From: UBA6921 sp031363085
Lineage (GTDB): Bacteria; Pseudomonadota; Gammaproteobacteria; SG8-11
NCBI GenBank assembly: GCA_031363085.1
Contig: JANLTU010000197.1
Location: 1-45,877 of the forward strand
Length of the DNA stretch: 45,877 nucleotides
Direction: 5' to 3'
Within the stretch, counting starts at the first letter, position 1, and the number at the start of each line of letters is the position of its first letter. The notes beneath the pieces are model-generated. The model had not been told where the DNA came from. It did no database searches and saw nothing but the letters and a program-made list of their open reading frames with translations. Made by a program: the position numbers and the translations under genes. Positions 7,202 to 16,026 of this stretch are shown one piece after another.

Positions 7202-7434
7202 AAATTCATTGCAACTTGCGCACGCCGTAGCAAGCGGCCGCTGCATGCGTGTTCGCGATAACGGCGTCCACGCGCCAACCGCATCGCAGATTTGATAATT
7301 ATTTTCACAAGTTCCAGCAACTTGCGGACGCTACGCTTGCATGCTCGTAGAGCACTCACGTTAACGCTCTTTCGCGGACTTTGTTTTGCGTTGTACCATC
7401 CGCGCTAGGCACCGAAACTTGCGACGATAAACCT

Positions 7435-8322
7435 ATGGCTCTCGCGGCACGCCCTCCGTTAACGCAAACTGACATGGCGAAAGTTGTCGCCGAGACCACC
7501 ACGCTGGTCTCGCTGCCGTCGGTGTGCGTAAAAATCAACGAACTCATCGAACGCAACAACTACACCACGGCCGAAATCGGCGCGCTCATTTCCAAAGACG
7601 TGAACCTCACCGGGCGTCTATTACAGGTCGCAAACAGCGCGTTTTACGGGTTTCCCGCCAAGATCAATACCGTGTCGCGCGCCGTCACCATCATCGGCAG
7701 CCGCGAGTTGCGCGACTTGGTGTTGGCGACCTCGGCAATTGAAGCGTTTAATAAAATTCCCATCGACATGGCCAATATGAACAGCTTCTGGATGCACAGC
7801 CTGGACTGCGCCATCCTCGCGCGCATCCTGGCCGGCCGCGCCAAAGTCCTGCACAACGAGCGGTTATTCGTGTGCGGCATGCTGCATGACGTCGGTCATT
7901 TGATGATGTACCTGAAGTTGCCGGAACGGGCCCGCGAAGCCATGGTGCATGCGGCCAAAACGCATCAATACATCGAAGCCGCAGAACGCGAAATCATCGG
8001 CTTCGACCATGCGCAACTGGGCGGCGCCTTGCTGCTCGCCTGGCAGCTTCCCGAAAGCTTGGCGGAACCGGTGCTCTATCATCACGACCCATTGGCCGCA
8101 CCGAATTTCCAATTGGAAGCGAGTATTATTTATCTTGCCAACACTTTGGCGAAAGCCAGCCGTATCGGCGGCATGCCGAGTCATTCCACCGAAACCGACC
8201 AACGCGTGTGGACGGCGTTAAACCTCACCCCCGCTTTGGTGCCGGAAATATTGCAGGAAGCCAAACAACAATTTGCCGAAGCCTTGTCGGTGTTCCTGCC
8301 GCACTTGGCGCAGGCGCAATAG
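7435..8322 (+). CDS. HDOD-domain signalling protein (paralog B)
   Basis: 295 residues with the same build as the HDOD protein at 4089: LVSLPSVCVKINELI, DVNLTGRLLQVANSAFYGF, VTIIGSRELRDLVLATSA and the HD-like MLHDVGHLMMYL. I chose the ATG at 7435, which gives a length almost equal to the paralog; an upstream in-frame ATG at 7381 adds 18 residues. The stop lies 3 bp from the end of the convergent mazG gene, leaving no room for separate terminators. A duplication followed by divergence is likely. It has no attached output domain. Confidence 0.88.
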   Translation: MALAARPPLTQTDMAKVVAETTTLVSLPSVCVKINELIERNNYTTAEIGALISKDVNLTGRLLQVANSAFYGFPAKINTVSRAVTIIGSRELRDLVLATSAIEAFNKIPIDMANMNSFWMHSLDCAILARILAGRAKVLHNERLFVCGMLHDVGHLMMYLKLPERAREAMVHAAKTHQYIEAAEREIIGFDHAQLGGALLLAWQLPESLAEPVLYHHDPLAAPNFQLEASIIYLANTLAKASRIGGMPSHSTETDQRVWTALNLTPALVPEILQEAKQQFAEALSVFLPHLAQAQ

Positions 8323-8325
8323 CTT

Positions 8326-9138
8326 TTAGCGGTCGGGCTTTGCGCTCCTGCGCTCCTCGATTTTCACCTGATCCCAAAGCGCATCTTGCTGCGGCAAGCT
8401 CAATTCCTTAATGTCATGTCCCTGCTCTTTGGCAAGCGTTTCCATGCGCCGGAAGCGACGCTCGAACTTTGCATTGGCGTGACGCAACGCAGACTCGGGA
8501 TCAACGTCGCTGTGGCGTGCCAGGATGGTGGTGACAAACAACAAGTCGCCGATCTCATCGGTGATGCGTGCATGCGACGCGTTGTTCTGGATTTCAACCC
8601 GTAACTCTTCGACTTCTTCATCCAGTTTTTGCAAAACATCGGCCGCACGCTTCCAATCAAAACCGACGCGCGATGCGCGTTTGTGCAACTTCAGCGCGCG
8701 CGTCATCGCCGGCAGTGCGCGTGGAATGTCGTCCAATAATCCAGCTTCGGCGCCCTTGGTTTTTCCGGCACGTTCCTGCGCCTTGTGCTGCTCCCAGGCA
8801 TGCGCCTGCTCCTGCGCGGAACCAACTTTGGCAGCGGCGAAAACATGCGGATGGCGACGCAGCATTTTTTCGACGATGCTGGCGACCACGTCGTTAAAGT
8901 CAAAACGTCCCGCCTCGTTCGCCATCTGCGCGTAGAACACGACTTGAAATAGCAAGTCACCCAGCTCCGCTTTCAGTTCGTCCAGGTCGTCACGCTCAAT
9001 CGCATCGGCGACTTCATAAGCTTCTTCGAGGGTGTAGGGCACGATGCTGGCAAAGGTCTGTGCGCGATCCCATGGGCAACCTGCTTGTGGATCACGCAGG
9101 CGCGCCATGATGGCCAACAGTGCGTCGATATTTGTCAT
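8326..9138 (-). CDS. mazG: Nucleoside triphosphate pyrophosphohydrolase MazG
   Basis: 270 residues with the tandem MazG arrangement found in proteobacteria. The N-terminal domain has the metal-binding helices EEAYEVADAIERDDLDELKAELGDLLFQ, with the typical ExxE...ExxD acidic pattern, and the C-terminal domain has LDEEVEELRVEI followed by EIGDLLFVTTILARH. The family hydrolyses NTPs to NMP and pyrophosphate, limiting mutagenic or aberrant nucleotides and, in E. coli, linked to ppGpp physiology. It follows relA by 15 bp in the same direction, a conserved neighbourhood in gammaproteobacteria. Confidence 0.95.
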   Translation of the reverse strand: MTNIDALLAIMARLRDPQAGCPWDRAQTFASIVPYTLEEAYEVADAIERDDLDELKAELGDLLFQVVFYAQMANEAGRFDFNDVVASIVEKMLRRHPHVFAAAKVGSAQEQAHAWEQHKAQERAGKTKGAEAGLLDDIPRALPAMTRALKLHKRASRVGFDWKRAADVLQKLDEEVEELRVEIQNNASHARITDEIGDLLFVTTILARHSDVDPESALRHANAKFERRFRRMETLAKEQGHDIKELSLPQQDALWDQVKIEERRSAKPDR

Positions 9139-9153
9139 GATTTATCCAAATCG

Positions 9154-11346
9154 CTAAGCGCGCTTGGCGCTGATGACGCTGGGTAATTGAGCAATTTGCG
9201 ACAACAAGCGGCTCACCTGCGTGACATCCTTCATTTGCAATGTGAAAGTGATGTACGCGGTGTTGGCCTGGGTGTCGGAAACCGAGTGTGTGCCGGTAAC
9301 GTTAATGCGCTCGTTGGCCAGCGTTGAGGTAATGTCACGCAGCAACCCCTGCCGGTCTGAAGCCACAATGCTGACGTCAACCGGATAGGTCGACGCCGAC
9401 GCCGTGCCCCAGGTCACGCTGGTCACGCGTTCGGGCGAATCAATGCGATAGTGCGCAAGTTCGGCACAGTCACGGCGATGCACGGTCACGCCGCGTCCGC
9501 GCGTGATGTAACCCATCACGTCATCGCCCGGCACCGGCTTACAGCACTTGGCGAAATGCGTGAGCATATTACCTTCGCCTTCGATATAAATATCCGACTT
9601 TGATTTGTCAATACGTGGCGCGGCGACGATGCGCGGCGCCACTTCCGCCGCCGGCGCACTTTGCTGCAACGCATGCGCAAGCTGCGACGCCTTTACTTCG
9701 CCACGCCCGACCGCTGCGAATAATTTGTCCGGCTTGCCGTAATCGAAGCGTTGCGCCAAGCGCTCGAAATTCACCTCGATCAGCCCGACGCGGTGCAGTT
9801 CTTTTTCCAACTGGGTACGGCCGTGCGCCACGTCTTCGTCGTAATTCTGCTGTTTGAACCACTGCGCCACCTTGTCGCGCGCCTTGGCACTTTTGAGATA
9901 ACCGAGATTGGGATTGAGCCAATCGCGACTCGGCCCCCCCTGCTTGATGGTGAGTATTTCCACCACATCGCCATTGTGCAGCTTTGCCGTGAGCGGAATG
10001 ATTTTGTCCGCGACTTTCGCACCCCGGCAACGGTGACCGACCGCACTGTGAATGTGATAGGCAAAATCCAGCGGCGTTGCGCCGGCGGGCAGATCAATAA
10101 TTTTTCCCTTGGGTGTGAACACGTAGATACGCTCGCCCGCCGCATCGTCAAGTGCTTCCGCGCCGGTCGCGGGGCTTGCCACCACGCTGTCGCGCCAATC
10201 CAGCAATTGCCGCAACCATGTGAGCTTGCGCTCCAGCGTCAAGTCGGCACCCGCGCCCTCTTTGTAACGCCAATGCGCAGCGACACCCCGCTCGGCGTGT
10301 TGATCCATCTCCAGCGAGCGGATTTGCACTTCCACAACGCGCTCCTCCGGACCTAACACGGCGGTGTGCAGCGACTGGTAAGCATTCTCCTTGGGCGCCG
10401 CGATGTAATCGTCAAACTCCGAACGCAGATAGTTCCAGCGACTGTGCACCACGCTCAGCACCGCGTAGCAATCCGCCACCGACGTGGTGATCACGCGCAC
10501 CGCGCGAATGTCGAAGATCTCCTGAAAATCGAGATTCTTACGCTGCATTTTTTTCCAGATGCTGTAGATATGTTTGGGACGGCCCTTCACGTCGGCGTGA
10601 ATGCCCGCGTCGTGTAACGCGGTTTGCAAGCTTTCGATAAAACCCGCGATGTAACGCTCGCGATCCACGCGGCGTTCTTCCAGCAAGCGCGCGATTTCCT
10701 TGTAACGCACAGGCTCCTGGTAACGCAGCGCCAGATCTTCGATCTCCCATTTGATTTGCCAGATACCCAAGCGGTTAGCCAACGGCGCATACAAATCCAA
10801 CGCCTCGCCTGCTATCGCTTGCTGCTCCGGCAACGCTTTCGTTTTCGCCGCGCGCAGATGCGCCACGCACCAGCCGAGCGTCACGATCACCACGCGCACG
10901 TCGCTGGCCATCGCGAATACCATGCGACGCAGCGCCTCCCATTGGTTTTGATCGGCGGAAAGATCACCCTGGCGCTGACGCAGGTCGTGAATCACCCGCA
11001 TGCGCTGCACGCCCTCCAGCAGCTCCGCGACCGACGGATTGAGTTGCGTGCGAATTTGCTCGACCGTCACCGCCGCGCTTGCAAAGTCGTGCAGCAACAA
11101 CGCCGCCGCCAGCGTTTCGGAATCGAAACCGACATCCGCAAGCAACTCCGCCGCGACAAACGCATTGGCGTCGTCCTCACTACTGCCTATAGTCAACCCC
11201 TGACGCCGTTGCGCGAACAACGCCACGGCGGCCTCCAGCAGCGGACGCTGCTGCGCATCGAGTCGCGCCATCAACGAACGCGCCCACCCGGCAAGATCAC
11301 TTTGCGGCAGCGGCGCGGAAACAAGTTTGTCTTTGTGAGCGACCAT
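9154..11346 (-). CDS. relA: (p)ppGpp synthetase RelA
   Basis: About 730 residues with the long RSH architecture: a degenerate HD domain, a synthetase domain (about 230-370), TGS (near YVFTPKGKIIDLPAGATPLDF), the conserved CC segment (FAKCCKPVPGDDV) and a C-terminal ACT domain. In the HD domain the usual HDxxED is replaced by LLHDFASAAV, so hydrolysis should be lost. The synthetase domain carries EFDDYIAAPKENAYQSLHT, whose ExDD is the signature of RelA rather than SpoT. It makes pppGpp/ppGpp on stalled ribosomes. I start at the ATG at 11346 (MVAHKDK), as in E. coli; an upstream ATG at 11406 would add 20 residues. Confidence 0.95.
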   Translation of the reverse strand: MVAHKDKLVSAPLPQSDLAGWARSLMARLDAQQRPLLEAAVALFAQRRQGLTIGSSEDDANAFVAAELLADVGFDSETLAAALLLHDFASAAVTVEQIRTQLNPSVAELLEGVQRMRVIHDLRQRQGDLSADQNQWEALRRMVFAMASDVRVVIVTLGWCVAHLRAAKTKALPEQQAIAGEALDLYAPLANRLGIWQIKWEIEDLALRYQEPVRYKEIARLLEERRVDRERYIAGFIESLQTALHDAGIHADVKGRPKHIYSIWKKMQRKNLDFQEIFDIRAVRVITTSVADCYAVLSVVHSRWNYLRSEFDDYIAAPKENAYQSLHTAVLGPEERVVEVQIRSLEMDQHAERGVAAHWRYKEGAGADLTLERKLTWLRQLLDWRDSVVASPATGAEALDDAAGERIYVFTPKGKIIDLPAGATPLDFAYHIHSAVGHRCRGAKVADKIIPLTAKLHNGDVVEILTIKQGGPSRDWLNPNLGYLKSAKARDKVAQWFKQQNYDEDVAHGRTQLEKELHRVGLIEVNFERLAQRFDYGKPDKLFAAVGRGEVKASQLAHALQQSAPAAEVAPRIVAAPRIDKSKSDIYIEGEGNMLTHFAKCCKPVPGDDVMGYITRGRGVTVHRRDCAELAHYRIDSPERVTSVTWGTASASTYPVDVSIVASDRQGLLRDITSTLANERINVTGTHSVSDTQANTAYITFTLQMKDVTQVSRLLSQIAQLPSVISAKRA

Positions 11347-11551
11347 ACGCAGATTAGAACGCAGGTGGGCGATGAAATAAACCGGCACGCTACATTTCCG
11401 AATCACATCGCTTATCTACACATGTGAAGCGGATGTGGACGCCGGGCGCGCAGTCACACCCACCGAAACAAAGAAGAAACTTGGAATTATAAGTAGGGGC
11501 GTGGTTCGTCCCGTTTACTTTAATGAAGTGCGCCGTCTACACTCGTGCCCC

Positions 11552-12427
11552 ATGGATACCGCCACGCTACGTGCCTTTCTCACTGTTGCCAAAACCTTGT
11601 CGTTTTCGAAGACGGCGTTGCAATTGCACATCACGCAGCCAGCGGTCAGCAAACGGGTCGCGGCGCTCGAAGTCGAGCTTAAAACGCGTCTGTTCGACCG
11701 CGTCGGGAAGAAGGTTGCCCTCACCGAAGCGGGCACTGCGCTACTGCCACGCGCGCAGCATATTCTCGATGAAATCGCCGACAGTCGCCGCGCGATGACC
11801 AATTTGTCCGGAAACATTTCCGGGCTGTTGAGCATTGGCACCAGCCACCACATCGGTCTGCATCGCCTGCCACAAGTGTTGCGTGCGTTTCACTCGGCGC
11901 ATCCCGAGGTGGAGCTCGACCTGCACTTTATGGACTCGGAAGTGGCATGTACAGCCGTTGCCAAAGGCGAATTCGAACTGGGCATCGTTACCCTGCCGTT
12001 GGAGCCGGTGAAAAATCTTGTCATGACGCCAATTTGGGACGACCCGCTGGGAGTGATTGTGGCACCGCATCATCCGTTAGCGAAGTCGCAACGCGTGCGC
12101 CCGGAAACGCTGGCGCAATATCCGGCGGTACTGCCCGGGCAGGGCACCTACACGCGCGAGATTCTGGAACGTGCATTCGCGCCGTTAGGAATACGCGTGC
12201 CGGCACGCATGTCGACCAACTATCTTGAAACCATCAAGATGCTGGTCAGCATCGGCTTGGGCTGGAGCGTATTGCCGTTGGCGATGGTGCGTAACAGCGA
12301 ATTACGCGTGTTAAAACTGCAAGGCGTAAACCTGCACCGCACCCTAGGCACGGTGCGCCACCGCGCGCGCACCTTGTCGAATGCGGCGCAGGCGCTGATG
12401 GCTTTGCTGCCGAAAGAAAAGTGCTGA
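11552..12427 (+). CDS. LysR-type transcriptional regulator
   Basis: 291 residues: an N-terminal LysR helix-turn-helix (TLRAFLTVAKTLSFSKTALQLHITQPAVSKRV) and a linker helix into a periplasmic-binding-fold effector domain from about residue 90. The ATG at 11552 gives the usual LysR start (MDTATLRAFL); an upstream frame extension to 11435 is rejected because it precedes the family N-terminus. The gene is divergent from relA. No neighbour gives away the regulon, and the effector cannot be named. Confidence 0.92.
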   Translation: MDTATLRAFLTVAKTLSFSKTALQLHITQPAVSKRVAALEVELKTRLFDRVGKKVALTEAGTALLPRAQHILDEIADSRRAMTNLSGNISGLLSIGTSHHIGLHRLPQVLRAFHSAHPEVELDLHFMDSEVACTAVAKGEFELGIVTLPLEPVKNLVMTPIWDDPLGVIVAPHHPLAKSQRVRPETLAQYPAVLPGQGTYTREILERAFAPLGIRVPARMSTNYLETIKMLVSIGLGWSVLPLAMVRNSELRVLKLQGVNLHRTLGTVRHRARTLSNAAQALMALLPKEKC

Positions 12428-12911
12428 ACTGCGGCCGACCAGAATTTGTCAACACTTGGCTGAAAATGATGACAAATCTCTAATACGTCGGCTATCCGAC
12501 GGAAGTTATTATAATAAAAAATTTATTTACTTGACCACGACCCGCACCGCCAGCTAGCTTATCGGCCGCCGCTTGAAACTCCGATGTCATAAATAATAAC
12601 TAGTATGTTAGTGGGGGCCCGTCGAGGTGTATTTGTAAACGGGAGTTGTGTATGGTTCAGGAGTATTTTTCGTTCAGCGCTTGTTCTCATCACCGTCATG
12701 CGCAATGCGCTTGCCGATTTTTTCTACCGAATATTCCCTCATCTTGCGCTGTGTTAAGCGCGCGGCGCATACGCATAACGCGCCGTGCTCCCGAAGTTGT
12801 TGATCAAGAAAAATTACGCACATGATTTCCATAACAAGAGACGCGTTGGGTCGCGTCATGCCGCCACAGAATATTTCAAGCCACGTCTCAATACTCAAGG
12901 AGGAAACACGG
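12428..12911. other. Intergenic region before the redox cluster
   Basis: It holds a short hairpin, CGTCGG (12486-12491) / CCGACG (12496-12501), that may end the LysR transcript, although no T-run follows. An AT-rich tract (12508-12535) comes next and could hold a promoter. A 57-codon ORF (12652-12825), with GGGAG upstream, overlaps an in-frame upstream ATG of the peroxidase gene as ATGA; its Cys/His/Arg-rich product looks unlike a stable protein and I do not call it a gene. Confidence 0.4.
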
Positions 12912-13946
12912 GTGAAAATGGACAACGCTGCAACGTCACATTATTTGCGTCGACGCGGTTCCCTGGTTCTTGGTTCGATCCTTGCCGCAGTTGTTTCACT
13001 CAGTCAGGCTGCACCGCCGGACCCGTATTTACGCCCGACCATCATCCCTGCCGCATCCGACAACCAGTTCAGCCAAGCGCGCGTGGAATTAGGCAAGACG
13101 CTGTTTTTCGACCCGCGCCTGTCCGGCTCAAAATGGATCAGTTGCGCAACATGTCATAACCCGGCACTGGGCTGGACGGATGGCTTGCCTACCGCGATCG
13201 GCAAAGACATGAAAGTGCTGCGTCGCGCCACGCCAACGATCTTGAATGCCGCCTATCAAAAGCGACATTTCTGGGATGGCCGCGTTAAAACTTTGGAAGA
13301 GCAAGTACTGATCCCGATCACGTCCGAAGCGGAAATGAACGCGAACCTGTTTGAGGTGCTGGACCGACTCGCCGCCATTCCCGGCTATGTGAAGATGTTC
13401 GACCTTGCCTATCCCGGCGAAGGGATTACCAAGGGCACGCTGGCCAAGGCGATTGCAAACTTTGAGCGCACAATCGTGTCCACCGAGTCTGACTTTGATC
13501 GCTGGCGCAAAGGTAATCGAACCGCAATCAGCGAATCGGCAAAGAACGGTTTCAGAATATTTACCGATGAAGAAAAAGGCCGTTGTGTGCTGTGCCATCA
13601 GGGTTTCAACTTCACCGACAACGGCTTCCACAATATCGGGCTGAAGGGCAATGAAGATCTAGGCCGCTTCGCGGTTGTGCCGGTGAAAATCTTAAAAGGC
13701 GCGTTCAAAACCCCCACCCTGCGCGATGTGGCGATGACCCCGCCGTACATGCATAACGGCGCCTACAAAACCTTGGCGGAAGTGGTCGATCACTACGATC
13801 GCGCCGGGGAAGACAAAAACGAAATCGCGGATCCCAACTTGCGACCCCTCCAGTTGAGTACTCAGGACAAGGCGGACTTGATAGCGTTCCTGAACTCACT
13901 GACCGGTCGACCGCTCTATATTTCCGTGCCCAAATTGCCGCAGTAA
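12912..13946 (+). CDS. Dihaem cytochrome c peroxidase / MauG-family protein
   Basis: About 344 residues, exported. I start at GTG 12912 because AAGGAGG ends 8 bases upstream and the product then begins with a good signal peptide (RRR, hydrophobic core, SQA cleavage); an ATG at 12822 lacks these features. Two c-type haem sites are visible: CATCH near residue 76 and CVLCH near 220. Other family segments are ELGKTLFFDPRLSG, RRATPTILNAA and FKTPTLRDVAMTPPYMHNG. Classical members reduce hydrogen peroxide with electrons from small cytochromes or cupredoxins; MauG-like members oxidise protein or peptide residues. Two plastocyanin-like genes follow and may be its partners. Confidence 0.92.
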   Translation: MKMDNAATSHYLRRRGSLVLGSILAAVVSLSQAAPPDPYLRPTIIPAASDNQFSQARVELGKTLFFDPRLSGSKWISCATCHNPALGWTDGLPTAIGKDMKVLRRATPTILNAAYQKRHFWDGRVKTLEEQVLIPITSEAEMNANLFEVLDRLAAIPGYVKMFDLAYPGEGITKGTLAKAIANFERTIVSTESDFDRWRKGNRTAISESAKNGFRIFTDEEKGRCVLCHQGFNFTDNGFHNIGLKGNEDLGRFAVVPVKILKGAFKTPTLRDVAMTPPYMHNGAYKTLAEVVDHYDRAGEDKNEIADPNLRPLQLSTQDKADLIAFLNSLTGRPLYISVPKLPQ

Positions 13947-13957
13947 CCGGAAAGCCC

Positions 13958-14347
13958 ATGCGCGCATGGACTGATAATTTGGCTATTTTTATGCTGTTCA
14001 CACTGCTATCGGCTAACTCTGCCCGCGCCGCTGAATACGAAGTGGGGCAAAACAAAAAGCGCTTCACGATCAACGGCAAGAAAATCGAAATGCTGTACAT
14101 CAAGGTCGGCGACACGGTGCGCTTTAAAAACGAAGATCCGTTTTATCACGGCATCTATTCGGTCTCTGAGATCAGCACTTTCGAGCTGGGTGCGTTTCGT
14201 AAAGGCCAAGCGCGCAACGTGACCTTTAATACACCCGGCCGGGCCGACATTGAATGCGCAGTGCATGCGGACATGCACATGGTCATTGAAGTCGGCGCCA
14301 GCAGTGCGGCGAAAAGTGCGCTGAAAAACCTCCGGGTGTCGAAATAA
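13958..14347 (+). CDS. Periplasmic plastocyanin-like cupredoxin (copy 1)
   Basis: 129 residues with a signal peptide (hydrophobic LAIFMLFTLLSANSARAA) and a single cupredoxin domain. Type-1 copper ligands are all visible: a His in DPFYHGIYS and the C-x2-H-x2-M cluster in IECAVHADMHM. It starts 11 bp after the peroxidase stop, so one transcript is likely. Similar cupredoxins are often annotated as methylamine-utilisation-like. It probably shuttles electrons to or from the dihaem protein; the direction is not known. Confidence 0.85.
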   Translation: MRAWTDNLAIFMLFTLLSANSARAAEYEVGQNKKRFTINGKKIEMLYIKVGDTVRFKNEDPFYHGIYSVSEISTFELGAFRKGQARNVTFNTPGRADIECAVHADMHMVIEVGASSAAKSALKNLRVSK

Positions 14348-14438
14348 CATGCGAACGTGCCTTCCCTGCTGCTGCGACCCGCTGCGTATTGCCGTGCCGA
14401 ATGCCGATGTCTAACCCTGTTAATTCTGGAAGGATCCT

Positions 14439-14786
14439 ATGACCCAAGCTACTCCCGCTCACCTGCTAATTTTGGCCGCTGGCATATTGTGTGAGTTCTG
14501 TTCCCCGGCAGGCGCCAGCGAATACGAAGTGGCACAGAATGCCAAACGCTTCATGTTGAAAGGTGCACAGGTCGAGAAAATATCCATCCAGGCTGGCGAC
14601 ACGGTACGCTTTAAAAATGAGGATCGTTTTTTCCACAACATTTTCTCAGCATCGGAAATTAAAACCTTCGACCTGGGCTCCTTTCCCAAAGGCGAATCGC
14701 GCACGGTAATCTTTGACAAGGCTGGGATTGCCGAGCTGGAGTGTGCTATCCATCCGGAAATGACCCTAACCGTAGAAGTGAAGTAA
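14439..14786 (+). CDS. Periplasmic plastocyanin-like cupredoxin (copy 2)
   Basis: 115 residues, clearly a paralog of the preceding gene (shared GDTVRFKNED, SEIxTF, LGxFxKG). It has its own signal peptide, cut near PAGASE, and a full type-1 copper set: His in RFFHNIFS and C-x2-H-x2-M in LECAIHPEMTL. A strong GGAAGGAT binding site precedes the ATG and a 91-bp gap separates it from copy 1, allowing separate translation control. Two tuned cupredoxins beside one dihaem enzyme suggest different redox partners. Confidence 0.85.
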   Translation: MTQATPAHLLILAAGILCEFCSPAGASEYEVAQNAKRFMLKGAQVEKISIQAGDTVRFKNEDRFFHNIFSASEIKTFDLGSFPKGESRTVIFDKAGIAELECAIHPEMTLTVEVK

Positions 14787-14810
14787 CGTGCTGCCGCTTT
14801 GCTTTGAATT

Positions 14811-15962
14811 TTACTGGTGCTCACGCGGTACAAAACGCCAAACGATGAGACCAGCCAGCGCACTGAATACCCCGGCGCCGGCGAAGGTTGCTGCTCCGCC
14901 CAGGCCCTCCCACAAGTAGCCCGCGTACAGGCTCCCGACGGCACCGCCTAAGCCGAAACTCAGGCTGGTGTAAAGCGCCTGCCCTTTGCCTTGATGTTTG
15001 CCAACGAAGTAACGGTGGATGAGCTCGATGGCGACGGCGTGATAAATGGCGAAGCTGGCGGCGTGCAAAGTCTGCGCGAGCACGACGATGGTTAAATTGT
15101 CAACGTACGCGCCGATGATAATCCAACGCGCCGTGGTGAGCACGGCGCTAAACAGCAACAACGAACGCAAGTTATATCGCCCGATGAGCCGGTGCATCAC
15201 CAAAAACAAGGCAACTTCGGCAATCACCCCCAAGGCCCACAATTGCCCGATCAAAGTGCGCGAGTAGGCGTGCTCGTCGAGATACAACGTGTAGAAAATG
15301 TAATACGGCCCGTGGCTGGCCTGCATCAAAAAGCACACCAACAGCAGTGCCAATACCTCGCGCCGCTGCAACAAGCGGCACAACGGTTCATGCGCAACCT
15401 GCCGGGGTACCGCAGCGTTGTCCCTCACCCATAGGCTCGCCAGGAAAATCGCGCCGAGCAGTACGATGACCACCCTCGGCAGCAGGCTCTCGCCGTAGTG
15501 TTGCAACACCGGTCCAAGCGCCACCACCGCCACAATGAAACCAACCGATCCCCACAAGCGGATGCTGCTGTAGCGGTGGGTCGAGTCGCCCAGATGGGTC
15601 AAGGTAGCGGCTTCGAACTGCGGCAACACGGCATTCCAGAAAAACCCGTATACCAGCATCACCAGCAACAGCCACCAGTAACTGTGCGCGAACAATACGC
15701 CGATAAAAGCCAACAACGCACAGATACAGCCCACACGCACCACGACCATACGTTTGCCGGTTTGGTCAGCGAGAAAGCCCCACACGTTGGGTGCGATAAC
15801 CTTGGTGAACCCGATGGTCGCCATCAACTCGCCGATCTCGACCGGCGAAAAACTCAACGCGTGCAGATACAAACCCCAATACGGCAAGAAAGCGCCAAGC
15901 ACGGCGAAATAGAGCAGATAAAAGCCGGAGAGGCGCCAGTAAGGCACCGAGCTTGGAGGCAT
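14811..15962 (-). CDS. MFS transporter, HcaT / MFS_1-like type
   Basis: 383 residues with about 12 membrane spans. The N-terminus (YLLYFAVLGAFLPYWGLYLHALSFSPVEIGELMA) and the loop WGFLADQTGKRM are typical of the 3-phenylpropionate / nucleoside-proton symporter-like MFS_1_like group. Loop DxxGxR-type signatures between spans 2 and 3 are kept. It follows aroC by 64 bp on the same strand, an arrangement that does not by itself identify the substrate. Ending 24 bp from the convergent cupredoxin gene, it shares a very short 3' gap. Confidence 0.85.
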   Translation of the reverse strand: MPPSSVPYWRLSGFYLLYFAVLGAFLPYWGLYLHALSFSPVEIGELMATIGFTKVIAPNVWGFLADQTGKRMVVVRVGCICALLAFIGVLFAHSYWWLLLVMLVYGFFWNAVLPQFEAATLTHLGDSTHRYSSIRLWGSVGFIVAVVALGPVLQHYGESLLPRVVIVLLGAIFLASLWVRDNAAVPRQVAHEPLCRLLQRREVLALLLVCFLMQASHGPYYIFYTLYLDEHAYSRTLIGQLWALGVIAEVALFLVMHRLIGRYNLRSLLLFSAVLTTARWIIIGAYVDNLTIVVLAQTLHAASFAIYHAVAIELIHRYFVGKHQGKGQALYTSLSFGLGGAVGSLYAGYLWEGLGGAATFAGAGVFSALAGLIVWRFVPREHQ

Positions 15963-16026
15963 GGTTAAAAACAGGCGTCAGGATAACTGCAAAGATCAGG
16001 CACGTCGGGTTACGCGCGCATAACCA

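Noticed and set aside
7423..7430. GACGATAA before the HDOD paralog B
   Set aside because: No TAAAGTTT-like -35 upstream and it ends 5 bases from the ATG.
12559..12566. GCCGATAA on the minus strand, a perfect sigma-28 -10
   Set aside because: No -35 match at 11-12 bp and it points into the convergent LysR gene.
12652..12825. 57-codon ORF ahead of the dihaem peroxidase gene, overlapping as ATGA
   Set aside because: Composition is unlike a real protein and the peroxidase start is better placed at 12912.
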